Part shown: in pieces, positions 42,481 to 54,800 of the stretch
Numbering within the stretch: the first letter of the stretch is position 1
Layout: every line of letters starts with the position of its first letter
DNA from: Cristatella mucedo
Lineage: Eukaryota > Bryozoa > Phylactolaemata > Cristatellidae
Reading direction: 5' to 3'
Assembly (NCBI GenBank): GCA_009760855.2
Contig: WPIO01000004.1
Span: forward strand, 9,921,501-9,985,500
DNA length: 64,000 nucleotides
The notes under the pieces: model-generated
What the model was told of the DNA's origin: nothing
The model's database searches: none
What the model saw: the letters and a program-made list of their open reading frames with translations, nothing else
Translations under genes and position numbers: made by a program

Positions 42481-43841
42481 CTCAAACTAAAATTAGTGCA
42501 GGCAATGTATAACCTCCAGAATAATAAAAACAACATTGGGGCTATTACATGCTAAAAATACCATTAAGCAGGTGTCAATGCAGCAGGCAATATTCTGGAT
42601 GAGGTATTTTTATGCAGCTATGCACACGTGTATCGAAAGCAAGTAACGCATAGTCCTCGATACTGGCTGGATTTTGAATCGGGTTGTTTTCAGGCTACCG
42701 GAAACAGTACATATAGTTTCATTTTCGGATTGCATTTTCCAGATAGGGGAATGCGTCTGATGGTGTACAGATTACATCCTGCCCAGGATGCGCCGCAAAT
42801 CAGGCATAGTGAGTGGCCTTTCAGCACATGTAGCAAGCCTATGCAAAGCCACACATTAAACAGGCATATGTAAGAAACGACTACCAATGCTATTGCTCAA
42901 AACATATTTTTAATAGCTTAGTAAGCCACTTTGATTATATTTGACTGCAATTTGAACTTCTAGCGACAGACACAACTGGGCAGGCAGATCTTCGTTTTCC
43001 CTTACAGCCTCATGTCGGATGTGCGACAAAAAAACGAACAGTATAAAAATGCTCATCACTTCGTTTACTAAAAAATTTTTCGGAAGCTGAAATGTCTATG
43101 CTAATGTTGGAACATGTACGGTATCTGAAACCTGCTAATATACGGAACACGGCCGCCAGAAATAAAACTATGGGTATTGCTTCTGGAAGTTGGCACGACA
43201 CCAGCCTCAAAACCCAGCTAGAAACACGTTACTTGTTTTCTACACACTTATGTGATGTTATATGGTTATCATTGATCCTTCCGAACGTTGCCAGCTTTTT
43301 CGATTGAACCCACTGCACTTTTAGGGCTAAATTGCAAATACTGTTCTGGCTTTTTCTCTAAGGTGACAAATTGTTTGGTCACTTTAATTTATATCTTGCC
43401 TGTAGGTTACTATAGCCATTTGCACGTTTGATGAGTATTTTCACTTTTATTTTTTCTAAAATCTGTCGGAAGTGGCCAATTTTGGGCTTCTGGTATAGAT
43501 GAAATTGTATACACGTGTGTGAGTATATGTATATAAAAATGCTATGGCATCAGCCCATTGACCCAATCTTTGTCAAATAGCACTAAACAAAGGGGATGGA
43601 AGTTTTTCATATTTTTATTATTAGAGCTAAGGTTGTACATGCACTCGCGAGCATATCATCAAGGGGAGGGGTTCGCACATGTTCTTTTAAACTTTCTTTG
43701 CTATGGAGGGGGCATAGACTTAGTCAATGTTCGGCAAATATCCAGAGCCAAGCTGTGCCAAGTAGTCCCCCCACAGCTGCTTTAGTTAACCAACGAGCTG
43801 TTCGGAAGACGATGAGAGGCTGTTCTTGGCTTTAAATAAAA

Positions 43842-43905
43842 AAAAATATGATTCATTTGTGTAGCGCCGTAGGAGAACTTAATCTCTATTTAGGTGCTCA
43901 GCGTC
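43842..43905 (-). mobile_element. SINE-B 3' end fragment
   Basis: ATATGATTCATTTGTGTAGC, GCCGTAGGAGAACTTAATCT and CTATTTAGGTGCTCAG, the inverted family 3' end without a clear tRNA head. Confidence 0.55.
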
Positions 43906-44089
43906 TGGGGATTGGCTTGCCCGACAGAGGACTTGGGCACTAGAGCTTGCAAAGAATGACTAAGGTGCCCTCGCTGCATATTTGGAGTCGTTATTCTTTT
44001 ATGGAACTTGGCCATTCCCTTCAAGAGCTGTCGTTCCGGCAAGGCAGCACTTATGACAATGTCCCGAATCCCATTAATTCATCAGGTAT

Positions 44090-47000
44090 ACTATTTATGA
44101 TAATGTAAAATTCGCATAGTGCCCTCAGAGAACTGAATCTCTTTCTAGGCACTTCACATATGCTGTAAAGAAAGCATGACCAAATGATTAAAGATAACAT
44201 TCGAAATGCCATCAAGCAAAATATTGTTTGATGGGACATGCACAGGGTCAACATTTAGATATGGTTAGCAGCAACAGGCACAGTGTCAGCACGCATAAGC
44301 AAGCACCCAAAGGACGGATTATGAGGACCCACTAAATGGTGTTATAACCAGGTGTGTTTTGCGCTTATTTTTAAATGTCGTCATGTCAGGGGATGTCATG
44401 ATGCCACTTGGGAGTTCCGGGCTTTGGGGAGCATAACAACTAAAGACGCTGTCACCAAAGGTTTTGAGGCCCCCTTCTCGTATAGCTAAATCCTTTGAGT
44501 CAGAACAGCAGGTTGTATTGATACGATGCCTAGCCTGTTCGGGTGATAGTTAGGCAGGAGGTAGCGAATGAAGGGACCTAAAAGTGAGTGACAGAACCTT
44601 GAAGTCGATATGCTGCTTGATTAGGAACCAGTGCAGCTCGGCGAGGAATGGTGTGATTTGGCAACTGCGACGCACACGATAGACAAACCTAGCTGCAGAG
44701 TTTTGCACTAACTGTAAGTGTCTGATGTCATGCCGGTAGACCAGCAAGCAGTGAGTTACAGAAGTCGAGACGGGATGTTACAAATGCATCGACCAACGTG
44801 GATATAGTATCCCTTACTAAGCAAGCCCGAATTTTAGCAATGCTATGCAGCTGAAATCAGGCAGACTTGGCAGTGAAGCTGATGTGGTCATATAGTGAAA
44901 GGTCACTTTAGAACAGGACATATAGATTATGGGCAGATGCAGCAGTAGATGTTCTGACAGAGCCGATTTTGAGAGAAATCTTTCCAGATTCTGAATCGCA
45001 CTTAGTTTGCCTATAACTATTAGGCTGTTTTGTCATTATTTAATTTGAGAAAGTTTGCTGCCATCTATGTGCAGATGTCAGCAATACATGCAGCAAAGAT
45101 GTGTAGAGAATTCTACTTGCTGAAAGGATGGGGGATCAAAGCAAAGGTACAGCTAAGTGTCATCTGCATAGACCTGACGTCCTACATTGCGTTAGTCGAT
45201 TAGATCGGCAATTGAGGGAGTATAAACTGTGAAAAGAATAGGACCGAGCTCAGAACCCTGAGGTATATTGTACTTCAGTGATTCTTCTTATGACCTTTGT
45301 CTGTTCACATCAATACTTTGGAGTTTCCCATCGAGATAGAATCTGAACAATTGCATGGTAGTGCCAGTGATGCCCAGGCGAGATGAGAGGTGCTCAAGAA
45401 GGACTTTATGATCAATTTTATTAAATGCTGCCGAAAGATTATGCAAAATAAGCAGAGACTTTACCCAAGTCTGCATTCCTGATATGGTTGTTATACACCC
45501 TAAGCAATGCTGACTCTGTGGAGTGATTTAGCTCTAAATCCCTACTGGAACTTACTTGCTAGGTTTAAGATTTCAATATACGAGTTCAGCTGGCCTGCTA
45601 CAATTCTTTCCTATGTAGGAATTGTAGAAGGGAGACCGGGCAGAAGCTGCTCAAGCTCTCTTGGTCTAGAGTTGCTTTCTTAATTAGTGGCCTAACAACA
45701 GCCTTCTTGAAAGGTGTAGGGACATGGCCTGAGGCTAAGGACCTATTTATTATGATAGTTATGCATGGCAGCAGCAGATCTATATATCATAGAAGTAGGA
45801 CAGACGGAATAGAGTCTTGAGGACTAATAGTCGTTTTTGTCTTGGAGATGACTTTGAGGATAAGGTCACTCGTGGCCTCCTTGAATGTAGACATTGAGGT
45901 AGTGCAGGGAATCGAAGTTGATTCCATTGAGGGACGGGATTCCAGAGGAGATTCTTCAACCTTAGGGATGGACTCTCTGATCTTGTCTATATTGCTGACA
46001 AAGAAGCTAGAGAAGTGATCGGCTAAGTCACCACAAGCATCACTAGGTAAGGAGCTACCCGGGGAGCGGTTAAGGAGAGATGATTGTAGATAGCAGCATT
46101 TTTTAATTGTGCACCTATGAATCAACAATATGATTGAACCATACGATTCAATATTTTTGTAGAAGCTAGAATTGGTCTTTGCTAGGATCGATTGGTATGA
46201 TCTATAGTAGTCTTTGTATGCCTGACGATGGACAGTCTGTCCTGATCTTTTGTATGCTCTCTCAAGCTTTCGTTTAGTAGACCTAGCTATTTTTATATCT
46301 GCAGTAAACCACAGGCCGTCTGGGCAAGGGCAAACATTTCGCTTAGTCAGAGGTGCAGACTCGTTAAGCATGTCAGCAAGTGTCGTGCTGTAACATTCTA
46401 CCAATGATAACAGGTCGGAAGGGGGATTGAGCAGCAGGGCAAAGATCTTTTCGCTCTGACAGCATCGATGTCAAGGTTCTTGAAGTTTTGCAATTTAACA
46501 GATGATTTTGGATGCAGAGGAGGGCACACACTGTAGACTGAACAAAATCGCACATGGTCAGATGAGCAGAGTTGGGTAGTAATAGGGGAGAATAACACAC
46601 TTGTGGTTATATATTTGATTGAGTGTGTGACCCTTGTTTTAAGTGGGGTTATGCACATGAGCCACAAGAGGAAGTCAGTGCACGAAATTCGGCACTTAAG
46701 GCGTCAGTTAAGTCGTCAAAATCAATGTTAAAATCTCCATAGGTAGGAAAGATCGAGATCTTGCACGCAGAATCGAGATGAGATCATAGAAATCTGGGAT
46801 AAAGGGGTACTCGGGACCTGCGGGAGAGATATATTACTGCCAGGCAGCTTGTTGTGCGAGGGACTTTCAACAAGAGATTCGAAAGACTGCTTCAAGGGGA
46901 TGGCAAACGGTTTAAAATTGAGGGAGGAACGTGCGACAATGGCGACTCTTTCAGTTTAATTAATCCAGGGGTATGAAGAACGAGAAGCCTGTCAGGACCG

Positions 47001-47196
47001 CGTCAGTTATGGTCGGGAAGATTGTAGATTTCAGCCAGGTCTCGGTCAAAGCGAGCAGGTCGAAACCACGGTCAATAATAGTCTCATGTATTATTAGGGG
47101 TGTGTTACAAATTGAGCGAGCATTCCAAATACAAGCATTAAGATGAGCTTCCTGGGCTTTAGTCGGCCTAATGACCACTAAGTTCGAGTGATTCAC
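44090..47196 (-). mobile_element. LINE-A long but decayed copy
   Basis: From its 5' side (47196): endonuclease start NHSNLVVIRPTKAQEAHLNA and FDLLALTETWLKS, then the inter-domain region WFTADIKIARSTKRKLERAY (46404-45787), RT pieces HNLSAAFNKIDHKVLLEHLS (45476-45288), the C-terminal piece near 44747-44550, and the 3' hairpin with GTGCCCTCAGAGAACTGAAT at about 44120. Stops and frameshifts occur throughout. It is the only copy here spanning endonuclease to tail, so it shows the order of the domains. Confidence 0.85.
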
Positions 47197-47199
47197 AGC

Positions 47200-47343
<144 letters not shown>

Positions 47344-48056
47344 TCAGGGCGGCACGAGACAGTGCTTCGAATACCGAACGTGCTGAGCCTCCGGTCACAG
47401 TGGCAGCTTCACCGAGGTCCTCGGAGTCCAGATAGATTAGGAAGCAAGTACTTCTTCAGGTGGTACCTTAGTCCCCTCTTTTAAGCCAAAACTTCCATCT
47501 TGTGATCCGTCTAGTTCCATGTCTTCCAATGGTGGGAGTTTCGAATAAGCAGTTCCATGGGTTTAATAAGTGCAAAAATTAACTCCCCTCCTGTGCATAA
47601 GCCGGTTCACACAAAAATCTGTCGCCTTTTGGATTGCACGTAACGTAGTTTGGGCTGAGAGCACAGCCTCATGTTTAACTATTCAATTATTCCAGCCCGT
47701 CAGGATGGGCTTTTTCTCCAGCAGCCATCGTAAACTCAGCCACCGACAGTGAGCTCGTTGCAAAGTAAATCGGCTTTACCGGATCTACAAAACGGGGGGG
47801 GGGTGTTGCCTTGCTAAGCAGACGTTGCACATGGAAATACTTAGCCTGTGTTTATATGCACATGTAAATATATATAAAAATATTTATTTATCGGGCCTCA
47901 GAGCAGCTAAAACGGTTTTGGTGCTGTACACGTGGACTGTTCAATCAGCTATCTTTGCTGTTACGGACTGAACACGGGTCATTCTCTTGATTTTTTGTGG
48001 CTGTTAAGTCGAGTCGAAGGACAATGCAGTAAGAAAGGCCCCACGTTTTATTTATT

Positions 48057-48057
<1 letters not shown>

Positions 48058-48118
<61 letters not shown>
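48058..48118. repeat. (AC)n microsatellite
   Basis: About 30 AC units. Confidence 0.97.
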
Positions 48119-48120
<2 letters not shown>

Positions 48121-48424
48121 TTTATATTACTTTTGCCATGCTAGTGTATATTTGCATTGATTGTACTACATTTCTATAACTATGCCCCATCTGTCATTTT
48201 GCCATGCACGTGTCAGCAGTTGCCATTGTAGGTTAGGGCTGTCCGAGCAACGAAGGATCTGCCATACTACTTCACTTTTTTTGTGGTTACGTGATTTTTA
48301 CCGATTAGTATTTTTAAACTCCAAATGCAGTTAATTTGTTCTGAAGCTTCCATATACTTAAATACTGTTTTTGGTTAAGTGCATCCCCAGCCCAGTAATG
48401 ACTAGCATACTGTATTACCAGCCT

Positions 48425-48582
48425 CTGGATCTTTGTGCTGGGTGGGGAGGTGCTCGATCTTCACGACCCAGGTCAGAGGTTAGAGTCCAGCAGTGATCCT
48501 GTCTTGCCTATTGCAAGCAGCGGTGATAGCCGTCAAGGCTCTTCTGCCGATACACACATGAAGCTATTAACCCAGCTAACTT
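48425..48582 (+). mobile_element. SINE-A copy
   Basis: tRNA head with TGGGTGGGGAGGTGCTCGAT and GGTTAGAGTCCAGCAGTGAT, body TTGCAAGCAGCGGTGATAGC and AGGCTCTTCTGCCGATACAC. Confidence 0.78.
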
Positions 48583-48784
48583 TTTTTTTACCACTTGTAG
48601 ATACGGGATCAGTAATCGGAGTGAGGTTACATTCCTCAAGCGACTGAAGCATAATACGGTGGCAGGCGAGGAAAGTTAACCAGCACTTAGCAAGTGGCAT
48701 GGCGATTTAATTGCAGCAAAGTATATTTTAATGGACAGCAGTGCTATCGGCGTAAGCACAGCAGCTCAAAACATAAGCATGCAT

Positions 48785-48790
48785 TTTATT
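48785..48790 (-). promoter_or_regulatory. Polyadenylation signal of EXOSC6
   Basis: AATAAA on the minus strand begins 14 bases after the TGA stop, implying a very short 3' UTR. Confidence 0.6.
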
Positions 48791-48803
48791 TGTAACACGG
48801 AAT

Positions 48804-51800
48804 TCATCTTTCAGGTGCTAGTTCTTCTTGGACCGCTTTGATCAATACATTTTCAACTACAGCGTGAATCTGGTTGCTGTAGCCTATCAGGGTATCGATG
48901 GTCTGTAACGATAAAAAACGAGCCCAGTCTTTATCCTTACATGCAATAACGTCACGTTGGCTACCAGTGAAGCTGCCAGTGCAAGTCACCATTTGAATAA
49001 TCGCATACATTCAAAATGCAGCACGGTGGAGTCAACATCAAGAATGACAAAGAATGTAATGCAAAACAAACCAATTACTCACCGTGGCCATATACCTCTA
49101 GCCTCCTGCCGGTCCAAGTATCACGTGTGCCACTGTCCTGTGGTACCCCACTTGATGAACCAGCAGGCTTCATAGTGCTAATTGTGGCATAAATATAATG
49201 AGGCATAGGTAAGTGTGGCATAAGTAAGCTCGATTAATTGGCTTCGTCAACTCGGTTTCGTTGGGAAGTGTAATCAAAAGGTCATGTCGTTGCATAAGAT
49301 CGACGAATTCTGGGGCTCTGCCTCTTTTGAGTGGCGCTGACCTACGGCCTAGTGACGGCTGTGCAGAGGCAACCCTCCAGTGTGCAGAGTCGAAGGTCGC
49401 ACTGGACCACTAACCATCGGCATACGGTACCAATCATTACGGGTACCAATCATGCGTGCTGACACTGCATGCTCCTACTAACCAAACTTGCATGCTGACC
49501 CTGTGTGTGCCACCCCTAACCTTATTCTTGTTGTTTATTGAGCACGCTACCACTAAAGTCATTCGATCGTGCTTCCTTTGCAGCGAATGTAAAATGCCTA
49601 GAAAGAGATTGAGTTATCTGAGGGCGCTATCAAATGCATTATTATAATGATTGGTGATACTCGTTCAAGGAAAGCTCGGCAAGTACTGATGTATGTCGTC
49701 AAAGCTAGAGTTGCCATATCATACCACTTCTGCCTGAGCTTCGTTTGCTCTTCGTCAAAAATCGAATCGATTTGAAGATCCTTTGTCTGGCTAACAGGTC
49801 GCTTCACTCGCTTTCACCACCCTACATCCTTGCTACTCGGGTCATGTGCTCTCGAATCATTTGCTTCATGACTGTCCTGGCTCTAAATAGGAATCTTTTG
49901 GTGAACAGGTTTCAGTTTGTATGCACCGAAAGTCTGGAACTTGCTTCCGGCTTCTGTCACCACGTGCACTGTCTTAGCATAATTTGGATCTTTAGCAACA
50001 CTCAGCTAAAGAAACAGCTTTTCTGCCCAGTTTTCTCTGCACCGATTAACTTGTAATAATAATAATAATAATGCACTTGATAAAGCGCCCTCAGAGAACT
50101 TAATCTCTTTCTAGGCGCTTTACATTTGCTGCAAAGGGAAATGCAATTGAATGGTAAGTAAAATCATGCTTGAAAAACAAACAAAATGAATAACATGGTT
50201 AGGGGTGACATGCACAGGGTCAGCATGCAAATGTGGTTAGTGGCAGCATGCACAGTGTCAGCCCGCATAAGCACGTGAAGGACGAAGCACAGGGACCCAC
50301 TAAATGCTGTCCTAAATAAACTTGTCCTTTCACCTGTACAATTTCCTTGCTTACCCGTGTTTCCTTGCTTACGTTTGTGAAAATTCTATCAAGGAAGACC
50401 GAAGAAGTACTTTTTTGAGAAAGTGTTTTAAGACGTGCGAGTCTTACAAAGCATACTTTGGCATGCCTCCCGAGTGGTTTGGTCCCGGTGTTAAGGTACT
50501 CACTCGCCTTTGACAACCGAGGTCGTGAGTTCGCGCCCTGCTGCATATGTGAAGCACCTGGATAAAGTTTCTCTCAGGGTATTATATAAATGAATTATGT
50601 TTTTTATGCCTGTCGGAGATCACGACAAGTCCGGGGCACCTTATTCCGCAAGCAAAAACAGCAAGAGAACTCGTGGAGGGAAAGTGGCCAATAGGTGCTC
50701 AGATCTAATTCCTTGCCCAATATTAAGTTATAAGTGAAATATCGTTTTTTTAATTTCTATAATTCTGGTATGTTTACATGCTGGCACAGGGTACAAAAGA
50801 GAGCCGTGAAGATTGCTGTTACGAGAATTTGGCGGAAACCGGCTGGCCACTCAAGCGACTGCTATTTCTGAGTGGTAGACCCTTCCAAACACTGAACTGG
50901 CACCAGAGAGAATTTGGCGGAAACCGGCTGGCCACTCAAGCGACTGCTATTTCTGAGTGGTAGACCCTTCCAAACACTGAGCTGGCACCAGAGAGTGCTG
51001 CCTCCTGTCATTCATGCATTCACACATTCCTTGGCCTACTGTATCAGTACCACACCTCCCTGAGCTCCCAGTCCCCACCTTCCGGATAGGGGTCAGCCAT
51101 CTTCAGGGTAGAGCAGCAAGTCAGACAGTGAGAAGATATTGCAGATCCAGATTCCAATTGCGTAGATTCGGTTGAGGAGAGAAAGCTATGCTTCCCTAGC
51201 CAGAAAGACCTCCACGATCTTATCAGAGACGTTCGTCCTACCAAGTCCAATGCAGAGCTTCCGACATCTAGGCTCAAGGAGTGGAACTGGTTTAATGAAA
51301 GTGCGAAAGTAACACGTCAGAGAAAGTGGCAACTATTTTTTCCAAATTCTTCAGTCAGCAAGATGGGCTGGTGTATTTGAGGCTCTAGGAATCGCGTGTA
51401 ACTGGAGTGAATGGCACTTATTCATAGGCAGCTATTCCTGAAACCTCAAAGCCATACTAATTAACAACAGGAACAAGTACTCATCTGTACCTATGGCTCA
51501 TTCTGTGAACCTCAAAGAGGACTACGCCAGTGTCAAGGCCTCGCTAAGCAATTTGTCACGGCTCTAGACAGTAAGTCGGCAGCTGGTCAAGAGATCAAGG
51601 CTGCCAGGCATGCATCTGTGGTGTGCTGTACTTGTCCAGAGACCTATGAAGATGAGCCCTTGTGAATTGACTCTCCTGCATGCAACTCGAGCTGTCGGCA
51701 TAACGTTACGCTACAGTGGCAGACAGTGTGGATTCGGGAACCCAAAAACATCTGCACTCGAGCTGTCGGCATAACGTTACTGCATCAGTGGGATTCCGTG

Positions 51801-54800
51801 CATCAGGGGCCGTGAGGCTACAATGACAAAGACTTTACCAAGCACGAGGCTGGATCTAAAACGTGCCTTTACTCTGCCTCTGATATCGCTTCGATGGTGA
51901 ACGGGTGGTAACACTAAGGAGAAGCCACCACATCAAACTCTCACCGGAGCAGCACCCTGGTACAAGAGATCTGCTACTGTCACCTATGAAAAAATCGCAC
52001 ACAGCTGGAGCACGTGCAAGTCATATGCAGTTAACGACATGCTCCAGATGAAATCGTATTTGCCGACTGCATGCGGGCTTGTGAGTACTTTGACAGTCAG
52101 ATAGCACCATCACATCAAGGAAACATAATAGAATGGCAGCAAATTTATAAAACAGGCAACAGTCTAACCTTGGTAATGTCTTCATATTGCAAGCATCCAT
52201 CCTGAACCATGCCTGAAATTTGCTGAAGTGATGGCATGTAAGCCATCGTAGTTAAGCCGTGGTATTGCTCCGCTTGACACACCTAGTGGGAAGGAGATCA
52301 GAGAGAGAGCTACACACAGTACTTGCTCTGCTTTAGAGTATCTTATTGGCAATGCTAGGAAAGGGCAAAATGACCTACATAGTCCTCCTCATCTCCAACA
52401 GGGTCAATCAGGGTTATGTTGTTAATTTGACGCTAAAAAGCAAACGAGCAAGCAAATTGAAAAGTCCTGGACAGAGACGATTAACTGCAAATAAAAAAGC
52501 AAGCAAACATAGATATTAAGAACGCCTAACAATACCGGGCCTAGATGAAAAGTGCACCACTAGACAGCCGGTCAAGTGAGCATGGCTGCTGGCCGAGGGA
52601 GCATGCACTTACGGCTGAGGTGCCAATAACGATGTCGTACATCTCAATCCCAGCATCGGCAATCGCTATCGAGGCAGCAGTCAGAGATGCTGCTAATGCT
52701 ACAAGGATAAGGTTGAGCATAGCATAGTATGTAGCAAGTAGCTAGTCACAGCCTTATACAGACTGACAAGCTGCATAAGTAACCGTACAAGCAAGCACTA
52801 GTTGGCGGCGAGTCGAATCTGAATCTTGCCACCAAGCCAGCAGCTAGCCCCAGCAGCACGACTTGGTGGTTCAGCATGGAGTGCACTGCTAACCTCACGC
52901 AAAGAAAAATACCAAGCATTACAACACACAGCAAGCAGACACATGCCGGCTACATTTGCACTACTCGAGCCCTGCACTACTTTTTAGCATGCACAAATTA
53001 CAAAGATAAGCCTTGGTAGCAAGGCCAAGATATTATCCCTAAAGTAAATCTAAAGTGCTGCAATTCCCCATTGCTTCTGGAGGACCACACTGGGTTTCAC
53101 GTGTTCTAAATGTAACAAGTGAGTCACGTGGAAAGGTATGGCAAGAGGTGGATTTGATTGTGGTCGCCACAAGCAAGTCGCCTCCACAAGCAGGATGGCA
53201 TTCCTGAGGAATTCAAGATGGATGTCGGTAGCACTCACCACTGCCGTCATTCTGAAGCACTGTGACAAAAATGTCCACCTGCGCCTTGGGAAATTTGTCC
53301 TGAAAAGAACGAGGGCAGTCATGGCCGGCACTGCACACAAGCCACAAATCTGCGAGTGGAAAGCAGCGGCCATCGTTCCACTTACCAGAAGCACTGCAGG
53401 CTCTAGGGCACTGACAATAAACCTACCACACTCCTTTTCTTGGCTGTCAGGTTGGTGCTGCCTACGCCGGAAGCACGAAAAAGTGGCAAATTTGAAGTCA
53501 CACATAAGCTGTCCCTTCATGCTGAAGTCTTCTTTCCTTTGAACCTGCCGAGGTCCGTACCTGTTCGAACAGCATTCAATGGCGTTTTAGCTCGGATGCC
53601 GATTAATATCTTGTTGCCAGCCATCTATTTTGCAAGGACACACACTACACATTTTCTGACAACTATACTATTACCATTACCATGCATGGCCTGGCTAGCT
53701 AAAATAGAACCGGCTGTGACTAGTCAGGAAGCCTTAATTCAACAGCCACGTAATTTGCAACCAGGCAGCCAGTAAAGGCCACTATTAAGGCCAAGAACAA
53801 GAGTAACGATTTACACGACAAGCATTGGTCAATGACATACACTCCACAGATAACCTTGGTTTCGCCGACTTCCACATATGCAGATCCACGAGCTTTCGGG
53901 ATGGGTTTCGTCTTCACAACTATAAAAAGGGACAGAGCTCTAGTGTGAGGGGGTATTGCCCTGCAGTCTCAAAAGCAGCAGAAATGAAACAAAAATGCAT
54001 GCAATGCCCAAAACTAAGTTGGCGATAACAGAGTCTTGGTTTTAGCCAAGTACACGGCGATCTCAGAGCTATAGCTGAGATATACCTGAATTGCATTCAT
54101 GAAAAACAGCTCAGCAATCGATAGCGATCGATTGAGCGCTTTAAGTATACTGCAGGAAATACTTGACCTTCATTGAATCTAACCTTCTCAGTGAAGCTGA
54201 GATAGCACGAAGCTCTCGCTCAGTGAGAGAAAAACAATGGCCCTTGTAGGCCGTGATAACCCAGAAGGTAAAGTGCTCGCTCTTCACGACCTAGGGCACG
54301 GGTTCGAATCCTGCAGTGGATGATCCTTTATTGTCAACTGCAAACGGTGGTGATAGCCGTTAAGGTTCTTCTGCTACTATACAAATGAGGCTGTTAATCT
54401 TTTGCTAATATTTTGTTGCTAGCAACTGTACTGTCTGCAAAAATAGTGAGAATAGGATCAACTTCAGGATCTACTAGATTCGTCGGACAAAGCAAAACTT
54501 TGCACTACTCCACAAAAAATATTCACCGGAACATACCCAGAACATGGGCACAATATAGTAGAGCTCCCCCCTTCAATAGTTCCACAAAGAGTGAATTGGT
54601 CTGACCTGGAACAGCTGCTGTGGTATATCCGGAGAACATCACGTGACCACGGTCTGAGGGTTGCCGGCGGACATCGTCCAGACCTTCACACCCCTTCTCT
54701 TGGAAGCTCCGAGTAGACTTAGAGATTCAAGCTAACAGAATTAGGCATCGGGAGCCCGACCCTTACCACCAAGGGTGGCATTACAGGGTGCGGCAATACT

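Noticed and set aside
51044-51277. Minus-strand 77-codon frame
   Set aside because: The plus strand carries the more meaningful reading (RDVRPTKSNAELPTSRLKEW).
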